Source: Rhipicephalus microplus (lineage: Eukaryota; Arthropoda; Arachnida; Ixodida; Ixodidae). From it: DNA of 64,000 nt. Numbering within the stretch: position 1 is the stretch's first letter; each line of letters starts with the position of its first letter. The position numbers and the translations under genes were made by a program. The notes below the pieces were generated by a model. It was not told where the DNA came from. It ran no database searches and saw nothing but the letters and a program-made list of their open reading frames with translations. Shown one piece after another: positions 63,199 through 64,000 of this stretch. The stretch is taken from NCBI RefSeq assembly GCF_043290135.1, contig NC_134709.1, forward strand, positions 69,521,456-69,585,455, written 5' to 3'.

Positions 63199-63232
63199 AA
63201 CCATACCAACAAGCCCAAATCGCCACCCTCAT

Positions 63233-63244
63233 AGTCTGCCTCTG
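63233..63244. repeat. Right 12-bp target-site duplication
   Basis: AGTCTGCCTCTG. Confidence 0.85.
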
Positions 63245-63259
63245 TTGTGTACACAACTA

Positions 63260-63912
63260 CAGAGCTCACCATCACATTTACAATGACGGCTCTGTTATGA
63301 GTACATCATACGTCTTTGGTGTGTGGATTACATGCGACCTTGTCACCATCTCTGCCTCTTCCATCTCGTCATTTCTGCCAATGCCACCATCTCTGCCATC
63401 TCTGTCAGCATTTCAGTTACTGCACTTCATCTACAGCCACTGAAGTGGCTGCACTTACGGGCTTGCCATTAACTACAGTGTGTACCAGACAGCTGAGTCG
63501 TGGGTGTTTACCCACTGCAGAGCAGTGCTGCAGTCGCTGAAGCCTCAAATAACGCAGGCCCAACATGTCATGTACGTCAAAAGCCTACGTAACAAAGCAT
63601 CCGACATCCGTGACTGCTTTGTTCTGCAGTGGCTTCATTCCCACTGCGAAATACAAGGTAACGTTCGAGCTGATGGCTCTGCCAAAGCTGTACATGATGC
63701 TTCGACGCTTCTCATGGTACATTTCTCGAGGCAAGACACTGCGACACTAATATCTACACACTGTTGGTGCCTCCAGCGATTCCCCTGGAGAGACATTAGT
63801 CACCGGTACGGACCTCCACACAAGATCTATCCGTCGTGTCACTTCAGTATGTCGCGAGACCTCAACAGGCAGGACGAATTATGCTTACACCGCATCCGAT
63901 TAAACATTGCAT
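63260..63912 (+). pseudogene. LINE RNase H relic
   Basis: IYNDGSV resembles the first RNase H motif (YTDGS with N for T). Further on, WVFTHCRAVLQSLK resembles the (D/C)xxAAL motif, and FVLQWLHSHCEIQGNVRAD the last one with L-H in place of P-G. The frame shifts between them near 63440. This is a decayed RNase H of a LINE, distinct from the intact 33600-38902 element, directly right of the Penelope insertion. Confidence 0.65.
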
Positions 63913-64000
63913 AAACCAATTACTTCAGAAACGAAATCTTACTGTCAGAGTCAACATTGATTATCCAATGTAACGTCCTAATAAACATTAATCACGTCCT
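63913..64000. other. No gene recognised
   Basis: Short tail of the window. Confidence 0.4.

Larger units (their letters stand above)
61790..63232 (+). mobile_element. Penelope-like retroelement with inverted terminal repeats
   Basis: The bounding inverted repeat pair is 61789-61916 and 63071-63198 (128 bp, no mismatch seen). A 34-bp tail (63199-63232) separates the right repeat from its target duplication, as I recall for Penelope elements. The coding region has a YVDD reverse transcriptase and a GIY-YIG-type endonuclease, the two hallmarks of the class. The element is 5' truncated: only the last part of the RT remains. Perfect repeats and duplications suggest a recent insertion. Confidence 0.9.

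Overview
This is a eukaryotic, arthropod window, most probably from a hard tick (Rhipicephalus-like). The main clue is several copies of a tRNA-derived SINE that matches my memory of the tick Ruka family. Other clues are introns, very long (TA)n, (CTAT)n and (AAT)n tracts, and abundant non-LTR, Ty3/gypsy and Penelope-like retroelements. There are no operons, CRISPR arrays or prophage signals. Most open frames are either transposon genes or microsatellite translations.

Layout. 1-2.3 kb: one unrecognised ORF and a TIR element. 2.7-8.1 kb: a decayed I-like LINE (ORF1, endonuclease, RT, RNase H) on the minus strand. 8.4-9.2 kb: a second LINE scrap. 9.5-24 kb: repeats only (four tRNA-derived SINE families, two TIR-bounded elements, a minisatellite). 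24.1-26.1 kb: an internally deleted Ty3/gypsy element with two LTR copies and ATAT target duplications. 27.1-28.7 kb: an intact, intronless DDX5-like helicase ORF whose catalytic motifs are eroded. 29.4-29.9 kb: LINE scrap. 31.1-31.8 kb: a TATA/Inr promoter-like site with a tiny ORF. 31.9-39.1 kb: (CTAT)n and an exact 147-bp satellite, broken by a GC-rich insert and by a 5.3-kb LINE with an intact ORF2 and perfect 11-bp target duplications. 40-46 kb: TIR element, SINEs and a second Ty3/gypsy remnant between (TA)n tracts. 46-50 kb: a hammerhead-like palindrome, a SINE foldback and an inverted RT pair. 51-60.5 kb: five phase-compatible exons of an M13 (neprilysin-like) metallopeptidase, the only clear multi-exon host gene. 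61.8-63.2 kb: a Penelope-like element with 128-bp perfect inverted repeats, a 34-bp tail and 12-bp target duplications. 63.2-63.9 kb: a LINE RNase H relic.

The coding content is therefore two host-type genes (a partial M13 peptidase and a degenerate DEAD-box retrocopy) in a dense landscape of nested retroelements. The most unusual items are the structurally intact but catalytically eroded helicase, the 147-bp satellite hosting a young LINE, and LTR elements whose LTR is fused directly to a pol reading frame. Family assignments come from reading motifs by eye; no database search was possible.
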